Below are positions 33,551-46,027 of a stretch of DNA of 64,000 nt, piece after piece (positions within the stretch are counted from its first letter, which is position 1; each line of letters opens with the position of its first letter). The notes beneath the pieces were generated by a model that saw only the letters and a list, made by a program, of their open reading frames with translations, was not told the origin of the DNA and did no database searches. The translations under genes and the position numbers were made by a program. The stretch is from Orychophragmus violaceus. Its lineage: Eukaryota > Streptophyta > Magnoliopsida > Brassicales > Brassicaceae. The stretch is from contig CM058238.1 of NCBI GenBank assembly GCA_030180135.1, positions 6,251,248 to 6,315,247 on the forward strand, written 5' to 3'.

Positions 33551-34408
33551 TTTTTTTTTTTGTCGGCAACTGATTTCATCGAAAGGCCTAAAGGCAAAAG
33601 TGAAAGTACAAGAAGCTCAAATCCCACCCCATTTGCATTTTGATTTAAATAAAACCCATCAAGGACCCAATTATACTGATCGTTGATGTTATCAGAAAGG
33701 CCACGTGTAGGCTAGTACACGCAAGAGGAAGGACGAGTTGAAACGATGATAATGGTCGCTCCACGAGTCGACACGTCATCTCCGCCGGACTTCATGAACC
33801 TTCACCGGAATCCTTCACCAGACACCATCGTTGCAGACCCAACGATACTCAATGCCGCCGCTAAAGTGATTTTCCAGAAACTCTTGAGTTTCTCGTCTCA
33901 ACTCCTGTCCGAAAGCAAAAGCTTCATTTGGGCCATCAGAAGACCGCCGGAACATATCACCGACATTTCGATGAAGAAATTACTCCGCCAATCGAACCTG
34001 AATTTAGCTGCAACAACATAAAGCAAATGCAGGGATGCATGACGGGATTAATACTTGAGATTAACTGGTTGAAGGAAAAGAGATCGAGCATAAAACCGGA
34101 AAGCCGACTCCGTACTAACACGGAAGTTTAAAATCCGACATGGAGAGATCCAATCGGAAGACAAACCCAAAAAACCGAAACAAGATCCACCGATAATACA
34201 ACAAAATAAGGAGGATCGAGACATAAACCCTAGAACGACGAATCCGGGTGAAACCAGAATCAAAACCCGACAACCGATCGGGAGAAACAAAAACAAGAGA
34301 AATCAAACAACTATAATACAAGGACAAAAGTAACCCGGTCCCTGGTTTAGAGAGAGTTGAGAGAAAAGAAGAGGGAGAAAGAAGAATTAAATATTTTGTG
34401 TTAGTGCC
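33551..34408 (-). mobile_element. Short non-coding poly-A retroposon 2 (about 0.86 kb)
   Basis: The minus strand reads from 34408 to a poly-A tail (poly-T at 33550-33561). The target duplication TTTGTCCAGCCAATTT is at 33537-33552 and 34409-34424. No sense-strand frame has family signatures; the 91-codon frame at 33746-34021 is antisense. The size fits Sadhu-like elements; the family is not confirmed. Confidence 0.75.
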
Positions 34409-34424
34409 TTTGTCCAGCCAATTT

Positions 34425-34966
34425 AATCTTTAACCTTTTCTCGTTGAAGCATTTTAAAATGTTAACACTGAAATTTTCAAAGCCTTACTCAAAAAAAAAA
34501 AAAAAATAATTATACCTAACACATTTCTACGAACATTACGTAAATAGATTCGCCCATTTTATTCTATCATCTAACATTGTTATATATTTTTCCACATTAT
34601 TTCAAAACACCATGTTATCCAACAAATTAGCTCCTAATTTTCAATATCGAATAAAATGAAAATAATAAATAGAAGAAAACAAAAGCAACTTAGAAAAAAC
34701 CTTAAATAAGTCAACATCTAATCTATTAAAACATGATTATTATATAAAAATAACATTTATCTCTATGTATTATTTATTAGATATATCATTAAAAATCTCA
34801 AAATTTTAAACATTCATTAAGTTAATAGTGTAAAATCAATTTTTAATTAATTTATTCATAATACTTTAATATATTTTCTTAACATCAAACATAAATATAT
34901 ATTCCAATTTTATATTGTAATAAAATATATTTTAATATTTTAAATTTAAATAATTAGTTAATTCAT
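34425..34966. other. AT-rich host sequence between retroposons
   Basis: Very AT-rich, no feature seen. It ends with the target duplication of retroposon 3. Confidence 0.5.
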
Positions 34967-34983
34967 GAATATCATTAAATACT

Positions 34984-36168
34984 AAAACAGGGCTTCGTGG
35001 AAGCGGTGCCCCCCCAAACCAGCGAAAACAAAGGCGACACTCTCAGCAACACATCGCCGATCACTCTCCGGTGGCCGGTGCTCATCGACGGCGCCGAGGA
35101 GTGGTCGGGTCTTTAGCTGTCACTTTGCGGCAGGTTTGCATCCTTTCCAACCCGTTCTCTCTCGGCTGTCGTCTTCGGCTTCTTCGTCGGAGGTTGGTGG
35201 TGACGTATGGCGTTTCACCGATTTGAAACCGGATCCCTTCGGTGGTGCCGCTGGTGGCTGGTCGTGACGCGGCGTGTGTTCGTGGTCAGTCTCCGGTGTT
35301 CGATCTTCGGCTAGGGTTTGGTTTCGTTTTTCACCGGTTCACGCTCTGAATGGGTTGATCTGCATATCCTTTCTAGGTGCGTTTTTTAGTTTGTTTTTAG
35401 TTGAGTTCTAGTTGGGTTTTGAGGCTCGGTCTAATCTTCAACGGTTATAGGATGAGTTTCAGTTTGTTTATCATTTGTGTGATCGTGCTCGGGCTTATCC
35501 TCCGGTCGATTGGGGCTGGGTTTGTGATTAGTTGTTGCCTCTTGCTCTAGGTCCGCGGGTTGGCTTTTTGGGTATTGGAAGTTTGGTCTTAGTCATAGTT
35601 TTAAGGCTTTGGGATTGATTCGATTAGTTTTTCTCTTTATTCGCTGAATCAGAATCTTACTGTTAGTCTCCTTTGTGCCGCTTTAGTTTAGTTGAATAAT
35701 AGTCTTTTCCTCTAGTCGTTTCGTTTATCGGTTCTAGTAAGGCTAACCTCATGTGGGGACGCATAGATCTCGGTTTAGACTTAGCAGGATTATGATTAGG
35801 TGTGGAGGAGTTTGATTCGCGTTTCGTCTCTTATTTGTCTTCTAGTCGGATCTCTTGGTTTAGTTTTGCGGTTTGCCGTAGCCTGTAGGTTTCTCCGCTT
35901 CTCGGGGTCTCCTGTCTCTGTGTCTAAGTGGTTGTAGTTTCCGCATTTGTTTCTCTTTTCCTCCCTTCCTTTCCCTAGAGAGTTTTATCTGCCGGTTTCG
36001 GTTCAAGATGGTTTGGTTGCCCGTTGTTGGGTTTTGTTGCCCGTGTGTGGGCTCTTGACTGCGGAAGGATTGTGTTCCTTGCCGCCTTAGTTGGTTTAAA
36101 GTTGGTTTCACAGTTTGTACTCAGTGGTCAGTACTTTTACTGATATATATAATACCAGATGACAAAAA
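34984..36168 (+). mobile_element. Short non-coding poly-A retroposon 3, host of Copia copy 2
   Basis: GC-rich 5' part (34990-35300), then T/G-rich, ending in poly-A. The tail is split by Copia copy 2: five A's remain at 36164-36168 and the tail resumes at 43942-43954. A 17-bp target duplication (GAATATCATTAAATACT) lies at 34967-34983 and 43955-43971, so the order of events is retroposon first, Copia later. No convincing frame is present. Confidence 0.85.
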
Positions 36169-36804
36169 TGTTGGAATTATGTCCAGTAATCTCAGTACTG
36201 TCTCTAGAAAGTAAGAGTATGTCAATGATCAGACATAAGTCATATAATACTGGGGGTCATGATGGCTTGCTAGAGTCCGCTCATGATCTATAAATCTTGG
36301 GTTTATTGCCTTTATTATATGATCCCATATGAGTCACACGCCTAAGCTAACAGGATAATGTGTAGGAACGGTTTAGCAGAAGTACGGTAAAAGTGCTAGG
36401 CATTTACAGTGCTTAGAGAGATAGAAGGGCCTGATTAAATCCAAGGGATTTAATCAGACTGGGAATTGGGCCCAAAAGCCCAAAAGGAATTAGGCATAAG
36501 TTTTATGATTAAAAACTTAACCTAGCCACCTAATTTCCCTAAGCCTCTGCGCCACCTCTCTCTCTCTTCTGCGCCTCCCACCAGCTGGTCTAGCAGCCAA
36601 TTTCCTGTGCGTGCGTGTGTGAGCCTTTGGAGGAACTATCTCTTGGTGGTTCTGCTGATCTCTGACCCGTACCTCCTCTTTCCGCTGCATAATAAGGTAA
36701 CAGGTGAGATCCTTTATGATTCTGTCAAGAGAACCTAGATCTGGCATGTTTAGGTGAGTTTAATCTGAAGAATTGAATCAGGATTAACACTAAACAATCC
36801 TTCA
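36169..36804 (+). repeat. 5' LTR of Copia copy 2
   Basis: Begins TGTTGGAATTATG, ends ATCCTTCA, followed by the TGGTATCAGAGCC primer site at 36806-36818. Confidence 0.93.
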
Positions 36805-36818
36805 GTGGTATCAGAGCC

Positions 36819-38476
36819 ATTGGTTCTGTTAGGATTTCTTGTTTAGAATCATGTTTAGGTTGTTTAGAAGTGTTTGAATCAATCTATTGATAAGAAAAAC
36901 ACTTAAGAAACAAAGAATTAAAACCTAAACTAAATCGAAATCGCATGATCCGATCTATAGTGAATCGGTATGCGTCGGAGTGTTGATCAGTTTCGGATCA
37001 CACGTCTGGATCGTTTGGCGCAAGAGATCGCATGGATCGACCGAGAACGATCGCATGGATCCGATCGGTACGATCGCATGGATCGAAGCCGTACGCGTCC
37101 TGCATCTCTCGATCACGCGGCTTGCCCGATCACGTCCCGATCGCGGAAGCGTGATGCGCGATGATCGCGGCCGTCCCGTTCCCGTCCCACCATCGTCCGT
37201 GCATCGCGTGGTCGAGTGACAAGCCGATCCCGGATCGTGTCTCGTCTCGATCGCGAAGCTAGGTCACGACCGTGATCGGTTCGTGACCAATCGGTTCGGT
37301 TCGGTTAATGGTTCGGTTTAAAACTTGATTAAAACTTAATCGTCACGGTTTAATAAACAGACTTAATAAAATTTATTAAGTTCTGGATAAACCGGGATAA
37401 GAAATCCAAAGTCGTAAAATTGGATTTAGTGCTTAAACCAGTGATTTTCTAATTTGATTTGGTTGGACCAAATAAATTGAGAAAATTCGGTTTAGTAAAT
37501 AACCGGTTGACAATTGTGGTCATCGTAGTAATTAATTTTGGTTAGACCAATTTTAATGAACCAGACCATTTATGTCATTTAATTGGGCAATTGGGTTATG
37601 TCTTGGACATGGACCAATTCTTGGGCCTCGGGCCAAGAAGTTAAAACAATTGGGCCAATTATTTGAGTCTTTTCTTCAGATTTAATTTAAAATTTATTTA
37701 TATAAAATTAAAATCGATTTTAAATTAATCTGTTTTTCAAAATCTGAAATTAGAAAGTTTTTTAAATTAGAAGTTTCTAGATTTGCATGTTTTGGATTTT
37801 AGGAAATTTCTATATTTAGAAAGTTTCCAATTTTAGGAAGTTTCCAATTTTAGAAAGTTTCCATTTTTAGGAAGTTTCCAATTTTAGAAAGTTTCCAAAA
37901 TTAGTAGGTTTCCCAAAATGGAAAGTTTCCCAAAATAGTAATCTTCTATTTTGGGATAAAATTTTAATAAACCTACAAACCTCAAACAATATCAAGCGTT
38001 GGATGTCTTGTCCAGTCTATGTCAGCTGTCGAATCCCATTCAATTGTACTCATGGCCTTACAGTGTGAGGGTGTCTACTTTTGCGTGGGTAAGACGGTTT
38101 GTGATTCATAAATGTCATTGGGAGTCCCAGACATTAGTGATTACATGACTGTATAGTCTGGTTTTCTTGACTAGGCCATCGGGAGTCCCGGGCCTTGAGA
38201 CATCAGAGTGGATTGGGCCTCGGGCCCAGATTCACAACCAAGAGTTATATCACGGATATAATTAGCCGAGATAAGGCTTACCGATATAAGCTAAGGTTGG
38301 GTGACGGCCAGTGGCCCACTTTATTCTTAGTTATATGTGGATCTTGGAATCATTATATTCTATTGAGGGTAACTGATGTTATTGAATATAATGCGAGATT
38401 AATCATATTAAGTATAATACAAGATTAATCATATTGAACATATTAACTAATAACCTTTTTATCTTATATTTCAGCT
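36819..38476 (+). other. Copia copy 2 leader
   Basis: It contains a GATCG-rich block at about 36950-37270 whose arrangement (repeats of GATCGCATGGATCGA) differs from copy 1. A GAAAGTTTCCAA short-repeat array lies at about 37755-37945. A direct repeat around AAGATTAATCATATT near 38395-38440 is absent from copy 1. Confidence 0.7.
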
Positions 38477-41400
38477 ATGACTACTACAAGCACTCAAAAC
38501 ACATTCTCAATCCGGTCTGTTCTCGAAAAGGAGAAGCTGACTGGAACGAACTTCCTGACGTGGTCAAGGAACTTGAGGCTGGTCCTCAAGCAGGAGAAGA
38601 AGGATTATGTCCTTCGTGATCCCCTCCCCGAGAGGCCTCCTAACAATGCCGCCAGGACTCTGCATAATGCTTGGGAAAAGCATTCGTCAGATGAAAATGA
38701 TGTCTATTGCCTGATGTTGGCGACCATGACTGCTGAGCTGCAAATGCAGTTCGAGAGTGTGTTGTCGCCCATCGAGATAATGGCAAGCCTGAAATCGCTT
38801 TTTCAGGAGCAGGCAAGGACTGAGAGGTTCCAGACAGTTAAGAACCTCTTAGACTGTAAGTTGGCTGAAAATGCGGCAGTGAGTCCTCATGTCTTGAAGA
38901 TGATGGGTTATCTCGATCATCTTCAGAAACTCGACTGCCCTATCAGCCAGGAACTTGCCTGCGACATCGTTCTGCAGTCTTTACCTGCAAGCTATGATCA
39001 GTTCATCCTGAACTTCAATATGCATGGCTTGAGTAAGACATTGCCTGAGCTTCACGGAATGCTCAAGACTGCAGAGCCCAACTTGAGGAAAACCGCCAAG
39101 GACCCCAATGTGCTTATGGTGCAAAAGGGCAAGGGCTTTAAGAAATCCTCTGCCAAGGACAAGGGAAAGGCTAAGGCTGTCCAAGTCTCGGACAAGGACA
39201 CGCCAAAGACCAAGCCCAAATCCAAGGCTGGGCCTACTGACATCTGCAGGTTCTGTAAAGAACCAGGGCATTGGAGGAGAGAATGTAAGAAATTCCTGGA
39301 AGGTCTAAAGGAATTGAAGAAGAAGACTCTCGAGACTTCTTCATCAGGTATTTTTGTTATAGAGGTTAATACAACTACTTCTGATAATACCTCATGGGTT
39401 ATGGATACTGGTTGTGGGGCTCATATTTGTACTAATATGCAGGCACTCAGCAACAGTAGGAGGCTGAAGCAAGGACAAGTGGAGCTACGAGTTGGGAATG
39501 GAGCGAAAGTTCCTGCACTAGCTGTAGGCACATACTTGTTGTCTTTACCTTCGGGATTGGTTTTAGAACTCAATAATTGTTATTTTGTACCTGCGATAAG
39601 CAGAAATATTATTTCAATTTCTTTGTTGGATTTGGAAGGTTATGATTTTTCAGTTAAGAATAAATTATGTTCCTTCAATCGCAACAATTTGTTCTATGGT
39701 TGTGCCCCTCTTACGAATGGGCTTTACATACTTGATCAATCCGCGCCAATTTATAACATTGATACCAAACGGTTCAAACCTAATGAGGAGAACCGAACGT
39801 TTCTATGGCATTGTCGTTTAGGGCACATCAGCGAGAAACGCATCAAGAGGCTCCATTCGAATGGACTTCTTGGCTCATTTGACTTTGAGTCATGTGAGAA
39901 ATGTGAATCCTGCATGATGGGCAAAATGACACGGGCCCCCTTTAATAAACCTAACGAGAGGGCCAGTGACTTATTGGGCTTGATACACACTGATGTGTGT
40001 GGCCCAATGTCCACAAATGCAAGAGGAAACTATCAGTACTTCATTACCTTCACTGATGATTTCAGTAGGTATGGATATGTTTATTTGATGAAACATAAGT
40101 CTGAATCGTTTGAGAAATTCAGAGAATTCCAAAATGAAGTACAGAACCAACTTGGCAAAAGCATTAAGGCTCTTCGGTCCGACCGAGGAGGAGAATACTT
40201 AAGCCAAGAATTCAGTGATCATCTGAGAGAGTGTGGGATCGTATCCCAACTCACTCCTCCTGGAACACCACAATGGAATGGTGTGTCTGAGAGGAGAAAT
40301 CGGACCTTATTGGATATGGTTCGATCTATGATGAGTCACACATACCTTCCAATATCCCTTTGGGGATATGCTCTGCTAACATCAGTGTTCACTCTAAATA
40401 GAGCGCCATCAAAAGCAGTAGCAAAGACACCATATGAATTATGGACTGGAGTAGCTCCAGTGCTGTCTTATCTAAGAATTTGGGGTTGTGAAGCCTATGT
40501 CAAGAGATTGATCTCTTACAAGCTTACACCAAAGTCTGATAAATGCTACTTCATTGGTTATCCGAAGGAAACCAAGGCTTATTACTTCTACCTGCGTTCC
40601 GAGAACAAGATTTTTGTTGCCCGGGATTGTAACTTTCTTGAGAGGGAGTTTCTCTCTAAGAAAGACAGTGGGAGTAAGGTACTGCTTGAAGAAATTCAAG
40701 ATGAACAGGATACTGCTCAACCTAATGAGGAAGAGCAGCAGGAGGACCTACAAGAAATTGTAGAGCCTGAACCTGTAGTACCTGAAGTTCGAAGATCCGG
40801 GAGGATCCGTCACGAACCCGAGAGATATCAAGGATTCCTCGTGACTAACTGTCATGATCTTCTGATCATTGATGGTGATGAACCATCGAACTTCAATCAA
40901 GCCATGATGGGCCCAGATTCCTCTAAGTGGCGTAAAGCCACTGATTCCGAAATGGACTCCATGTCGGTCAACCAAGTGTTTTCGTTGGTTGACTTACCCG
41001 CTGGTGTAAAAGCCATCGAGTGCAAATGGATCTTCAAGAAGAAGATTGACGTGGATGGAAATGTCCAGATTTATAAAGCCAGGTTGGTGGCAAAAGGTTT
41101 CAGACAAGTTCACGGTGTGGATTATGATGAAACCTATTCCCCAGTGGCAATGATGAAATCTATTCGGATTCTACTAGCAACTGCAGCTTTTCATGATTAT
41201 GAAATTTGGCAGATGGACGTGAAAACCGCTTTCCTGAATGGAATTCTTGAAGAGGATGTGTATATGACACAACCTGACGGTTACATAGATCCAAAGAATG
41301 CTGGGAAAGTATGCAAGCTTCATAAATCCATTTATGGATTGAAGCAAGCATCGAGGAGCTGGAATCTTCGTTTTGATGAAACGATCAAGCAATTTGACTT

Positions 41401-42454
41401 CATCAGAAACGAAGAAGAACAATGCGTGTATAAGTAAACTAGTGGGAGCAAGATAGTATTTCTTATTCTGTATGTCGATGACATACTGCTTCTCGGAAAC
41501 GACGTTCCAATGCTGAAGTCGGTAAAGGACTGGCTTGGAAGTTGTTTTTCCATGAAAGACATGGGTGAAGCCGCATACGTTCTTGGAATCAGGATCTACC
41601 GGGATAGATCTAAAAGGCTGATAGGCTTGTGTCAAGATTCATACATTGACAAAGTCCTACAGAGATTCAGCATGAAAGATTCCAAGAAGGGCTTCACGCC
41701 AATGGTACATGGCACAACGCTAAGCAAGAAGCAGAGCCCTACGACGGCTGCTGAGCTTGAGCGCATGAAGAATATTCCTTATGCATCTGCAATAGGATCT
41801 GTCATGTATGCCATGATCTGTACTCGTCCTGATGTTGCTTATGCATTGAGCATGACGAGTAGATACCAGTCAAATCCAGGTGAAAACCATTGGATTGCCG
41901 TCAAGAATATCCTGAAGTATCTAAGACATACTAAGGACAAGTTCTTGGTATACGGTGGAAGTGATGTGCTTGAAGTCAGTGGATTCACGGACGCAAGTTT
42001 CCAGACAGACCAAGATGATTTCCGGTCACAGTCCGGTTATATCTTTTGTCTGAATGGCGGTGCAATCAGTTGGAGAAGCTCCAAGCAAGACACCGTTGCT
42101 GATTCCACTACAGAAGCTGAATATATCGCCGCTTCGGAAGCAGCGAAGGAAGCTGTTTGGATACGAAAGTTCATTATTGAACTAGGTGTGATACCAAATG
42201 CGGCTGAGCCTCTGGCACTGTTTTGTGATAACAATGGTGCTATTGCTCAGGCAAAGGAACCAAGATCACACCAGAAATCCAAGCATGTGCTAAGAAGATT
42301 TCACTTGATACGTGACATCATTAATAGAAAGGAAGTCAAGATCAGCCGAGTTCAGACAGATGATAACGTCGCTGATCCATTGACAAAGCCACTCCCAAGA
42401 CCTAAGCTCGAGTTCCTAACTGAAGCTGTAGGCATTAGAGACATTGAAATGTAA
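38477..42454 (+). pseudogene. Copia copy 2 gag-pol with one nonsense codon
   Basis: Starts MTTTSTQNTF. Domain order and motifs are as in copy 1. The frame is open through gag, protease, integrase and the first part of the reverse transcriptase (YKARLVAKGF). It stops at TAA 41435-41437, where copy 1 has a Lys codon, shortly before YVDDILLL. After the stop the frame continues without further damage to the end of RNase H at 42454. Nucleotide agreement with copy 1 in coding DNA is very high by eye. Confidence 0.93.
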
Positions 42455-43305
42455 TCTAAATTTGAGTGGGAGTTTGAGGGCTTTATTTAGTTATTGATAT
42501 GTTCTTGTAAAACATTTTATGATGTTTAATGAAATTATTATTTCAAGATTATTTTAACTGTGATGAAATAATCGTTCCAAAATGATATGAACCATTTTAT
42601 AGGTCATTGAAGTAAGTGACTTGATCTTGAGTCATCAAAGTCATTTAGCTTGATCATGAGACCCTATATTTGATAGATGGCTTATATCATCCTGTCCCTA
42701 GTCGAAGGTTGTTGAAATTGGAACACCAACAACCGCGTGAGACTAGATTGGTATGTGACTTATGACAAAGTCTCAGGATGTCATAGATGCACGGCATCAA
42801 AGTCAATACATAGGTGTATGTTGGGGTACATACGACCGGACAAGACCCGATTATAAGAACTCTTCAGGATATTTATATCTGTGTCATAAGAGATTCTTAC
42901 TACGACTATATAGTATAGTCCTTAGACCTGAGTTCGCATGCATGTGACTGCACATGAACTAATGCGCTTTGATCATTGTCTAATGCTGTCGTTAAGCGAT
43001 AGTTATAAGGACCTTGATTGGGTGAATTATGAAATGAGTAGTTTACAGTGATGGAACAAGACGGGATTTGTCCCTCCAATATAAATGGAGTGAATATCTC
43101 TAGGCCAATCGGAGATTTGAATACTGGAAAATGCATGGCCATGCTCAAACGGACTTTCCCGAGTCGTTTGGATTGTCAGTATCAAATCAGAGTCCGATGA
43201 ACAAGATTAGGCTTTATAAGGATGACACTAATCTTGCCTTATGACTAATCGAGATATTGAGACAAAAGGATTATGAATACAGAGATTCCAGTACAAGTGG
43301 GAGAT
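42455..43305 (+). other. Copia copy 2 3' untranslated region and purine tract
   Basis: Non-coding, closely matching 12300-13149, ending in GTGGGAGAT before the 3' LTR. Confidence 0.75.
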
Positions 43306-43941
43306 TGTTGGAATTATGTCCAGTAATCTCAGTACTGTCTCTAGAAAGTAAGAGTATGTCAATGATCAGACATAAGTCATATAATACTGGGGGTCATGAT
43401 GGCTTGCTAGAGTCCGCTCATGATCTATAAATCTTGGATTTATTGCCTTTATTATATGATCCCATATGGGTCACACGCCTAAGCTAACAGGAAAATGTGT
43501 AGGAACGGTTTAGCAGAAGTACGGTAAAAGTGCCAGGCATTTACAGTGCTTAGAGAGATAGAAAGGCCTGATTAAATCCAAGGAATTTAATCAGACTGGG
43601 AATTGGGCCCAAAAGCCCAAAAGGAATTAGGCATAAGTTTTATGATTAAAAACTTAACATAGCCACCTAATTTCCCTAAGCCTTTGCGCCACCTCTCTCT
43701 CTCTTCTGCGCCTCCCACCAGCTGGTCTAGCAGCCAATTTCCTGTGCGTGCGTGTGTGAGCCTTTGGAGGAACTATCTCTTGGTGGTTCTGCTGATCTCT
43801 GACCCGTACCTCCTCTTTCCGTTGCATAATAAGGTAACAGGTGAGATCCTTTATGATTCTGTCAAGAGAACCTAGATCTGACATGTTTAGGTGAGTTTAA
43901 TCTGAAGAATTGAATCAGGATTAACACTAAACAATCCTTCA
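43306..43941 (+). repeat. 3' LTR of Copia copy 2
   Basis: TGTTGG...CCTTCA, then the poly-A of the host retroposon. Confidence 0.93.
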
Positions 43942-44256
43942 AAAAAAAAAAAAAGAATATCATTAAATACTATTTTAAATTAATTTTCTTTAAACTTTGA
44001 TCTATAAAATACAATAAACGAAAATCCTATAATATATTCTTATATACGATATAATATAATTTTGATATTAATAGGAGCCATCCACGTCCACTTCATCAGA
44101 TTCCTGGCGCTTTCTCTCCCCGTCTCTTCGTAAGATTCTCATTCTCTCTCTCTAGAAATACTTAGCAAAATCCTTCACATCTCGTTCTTATCCAACAACA
44201 ACCCAGAACAATCGCCATCTATCTCCATCTCTCTCAGATCAAATCGAGTTTTCTAC

Positions 44257-45851
44257 ATGAAATTCGGCAAAGAGTTTCGTACCCACCTTGAAGAAACCTT
44301 ACCAGAGTGGAGAGACAAGTTCCTTTGCTACAAACCCTTGAAAAAGCTTCTCAAATATTACCCTTACCCCTCTGCCGCCCCCGACGATTCAGTAACCGCT
44401 AATTCCGATCAGATCGACTTGCGTCCCGTGTTTGCCGATACCACTAACCTATCTTCCGCCGCCGCCGATGATGTTGTGGTTCCCGGCGTCAGGCCTGCTG
44501 AAGATCTTCAGGGTTCGTTTGTGAGGATACTCAATGAGGAGCTTGAAAAGTTTAACGATTTTTATGTCGATAAAGAAGAAGATTTCGTTATCAGATTACA
44601 GGTTTTTGCTCAATCACTCTTTTACTTTTTTCTGAATCTCCTCCACTTGATCTATCTGTTCGAATTTAGCTTCAAGATTTTAGGTCAAATTCGGAATTCC
44701 TTAGAACTTAGTTCATGTGACTGCAGATTACTGATTCAGAGCTAAAGGATCGTATAGACTTGGATCGACATTCCACTGTTATCCACTCTAGTTTATAGTT
44801 TTAGTGATGATCTCTACTCAATGAAACTCTTTCTTCCTCACTATTGGATCAAGTTTTTGTCTTTTGTGTGGTTCAAGTAGGTTCTATATCCCTGGTTCGT
44901 CGTCCAAAAGACAGGACTTTCAACACTAATAATCGATAATGTCTCACATCTGTAGTTTTTGAGATCGGCTTCTAAGTTCATTAGTGCAGGCTTCTTGTAG
45001 TTGTATGGTCTAATGATATCATACTCTTTAGTCTTATAAGGAGTAAATTTTGTTATATTGCTTGTGGTTTGTCACAATTGAGTCTTGCTCTGCTTGTTTT
45101 GAGCACACTATGATTCATGCATGCGGTTCATCACACTATTTTGCTTACAGGAGCTGAAGGAAAGAATCGAGAAGATTAAAGAGAAGAACTGTAAGAATGG
45201 GGAATTCGCATCAGAAAGCGAGTTCAGTGAAGAAATGATGGATATTCGCAGAGACCTTGTCAGTATTCATGGCGAGATGGTGCTCCTTAAAAACTACAGC
45301 TCCCTAAATTTTGCAGGTATGATGATACATATCATATTTTCTTCAGAAACAACACCAGATATCATGCTGAAACATCTTGGATTCCAGGACTTGTCAAAAT
45401 TTTGAAGAAGTACGATAAAAGAACAGGAGGGCTTCTACGTTTGCCTTTCACACAGCTGGTTCTCCATCAACCCTTCTTTACAACAGAGCCACTTACGAGG
45501 TTAGTCCGTGAATGTGAGGCGAATCTTGAGCTTCTCTTCCCATCAGAAGCAGAAGTTGTAGAATCTTCTAACACAACGTCAACCTCACATCAAAACAACT
45601 CACCAAGAATCTCAGCCCAGACTTCCTCGACTCTGGGAGATGAAAATCTTGATATATATAGGAGTACACTCGCTGCAATGAGAGCCATACGAGGGTTACA
45701 AAAGGCTAGCTCTACCTACAATCCTTTGTCATTCTCGACGCTTCTTAAGAACGAGGATGATGAGACGGTAACAGCTGAAAACTCTCCGAACTCTGGGGAT
45801 CTGCAGAGCAAAGATGAATCAGAGAAGGAAGATAGTGGACCTTCCCACTGA
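44257..45851 (+). CDS. SPX4: SPX domain protein 4
   Basis: SPX proteins bind inositol pyrophosphates and, when phosphate is ample, hold back PHR transcription factors. Three exons: 44257-44601, 45151-45316 and 45388-45851, giving 324 aa with correct GT-AG sites and phases. The N-terminal signature MKFGKEFRTHLEETLPEWRDKFLCYKPLKK starts the SPX domain. Its second and third parts ([38 protein letters not shown]) hold the basic surface residues, including the Lys cluster. The tail is acidic and Ser-rich, ending EKEDSGPSH. It converges with the following PPR gene: the stops are 176 bp apart. Its promoter is cut at 286 bp upstream by nested transposons. Matches At5g15330. Confidence 0.94.
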
Positions 45852-46027
45852 TCCTTGTGATCAAGATTTTGAGAACTTGCTTCTTAATATCACCCTAACT
45901 TGTCACAAGTTATTAACACATTTTGCCTTTTTAACACCTGTCCGAATCTCAGTTTAGGTTCTTTACATTTTGCAGATCACAACTTTTGTATGCATTTGAA
46001 CTGTAGAACAGTACTTTATTGATCTGT

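Larger units (their letters stand above)
36169..43941 (+). mobile_element. Ty1/copia LTR retrotransposon, copy 2 (7,773 bp)
   Basis: Same family as copy 1. 636-bp LTRs at 36169-36804 and 43306-43941, TG...CA ends, primer site at 36806-36818, purine tract before 43306, and target duplication AAAAA within a poly-A tail. I count about ten differences between its LTRs (roughly 1.6 per cent), so it is probably a little older than copy 1. The gag-pol frame has one stop at 41435-41437. Its 3' LTR ends 315 bp upstream of the SPX4 start codon. Confidence 0.95.

Noticed and set aside
33746..34021. 91-codon plus frame in retroposon 2
   Set aside because: Antisense to the element, no homologue recognised; similar motifs near 58330 are too weak to call a family.
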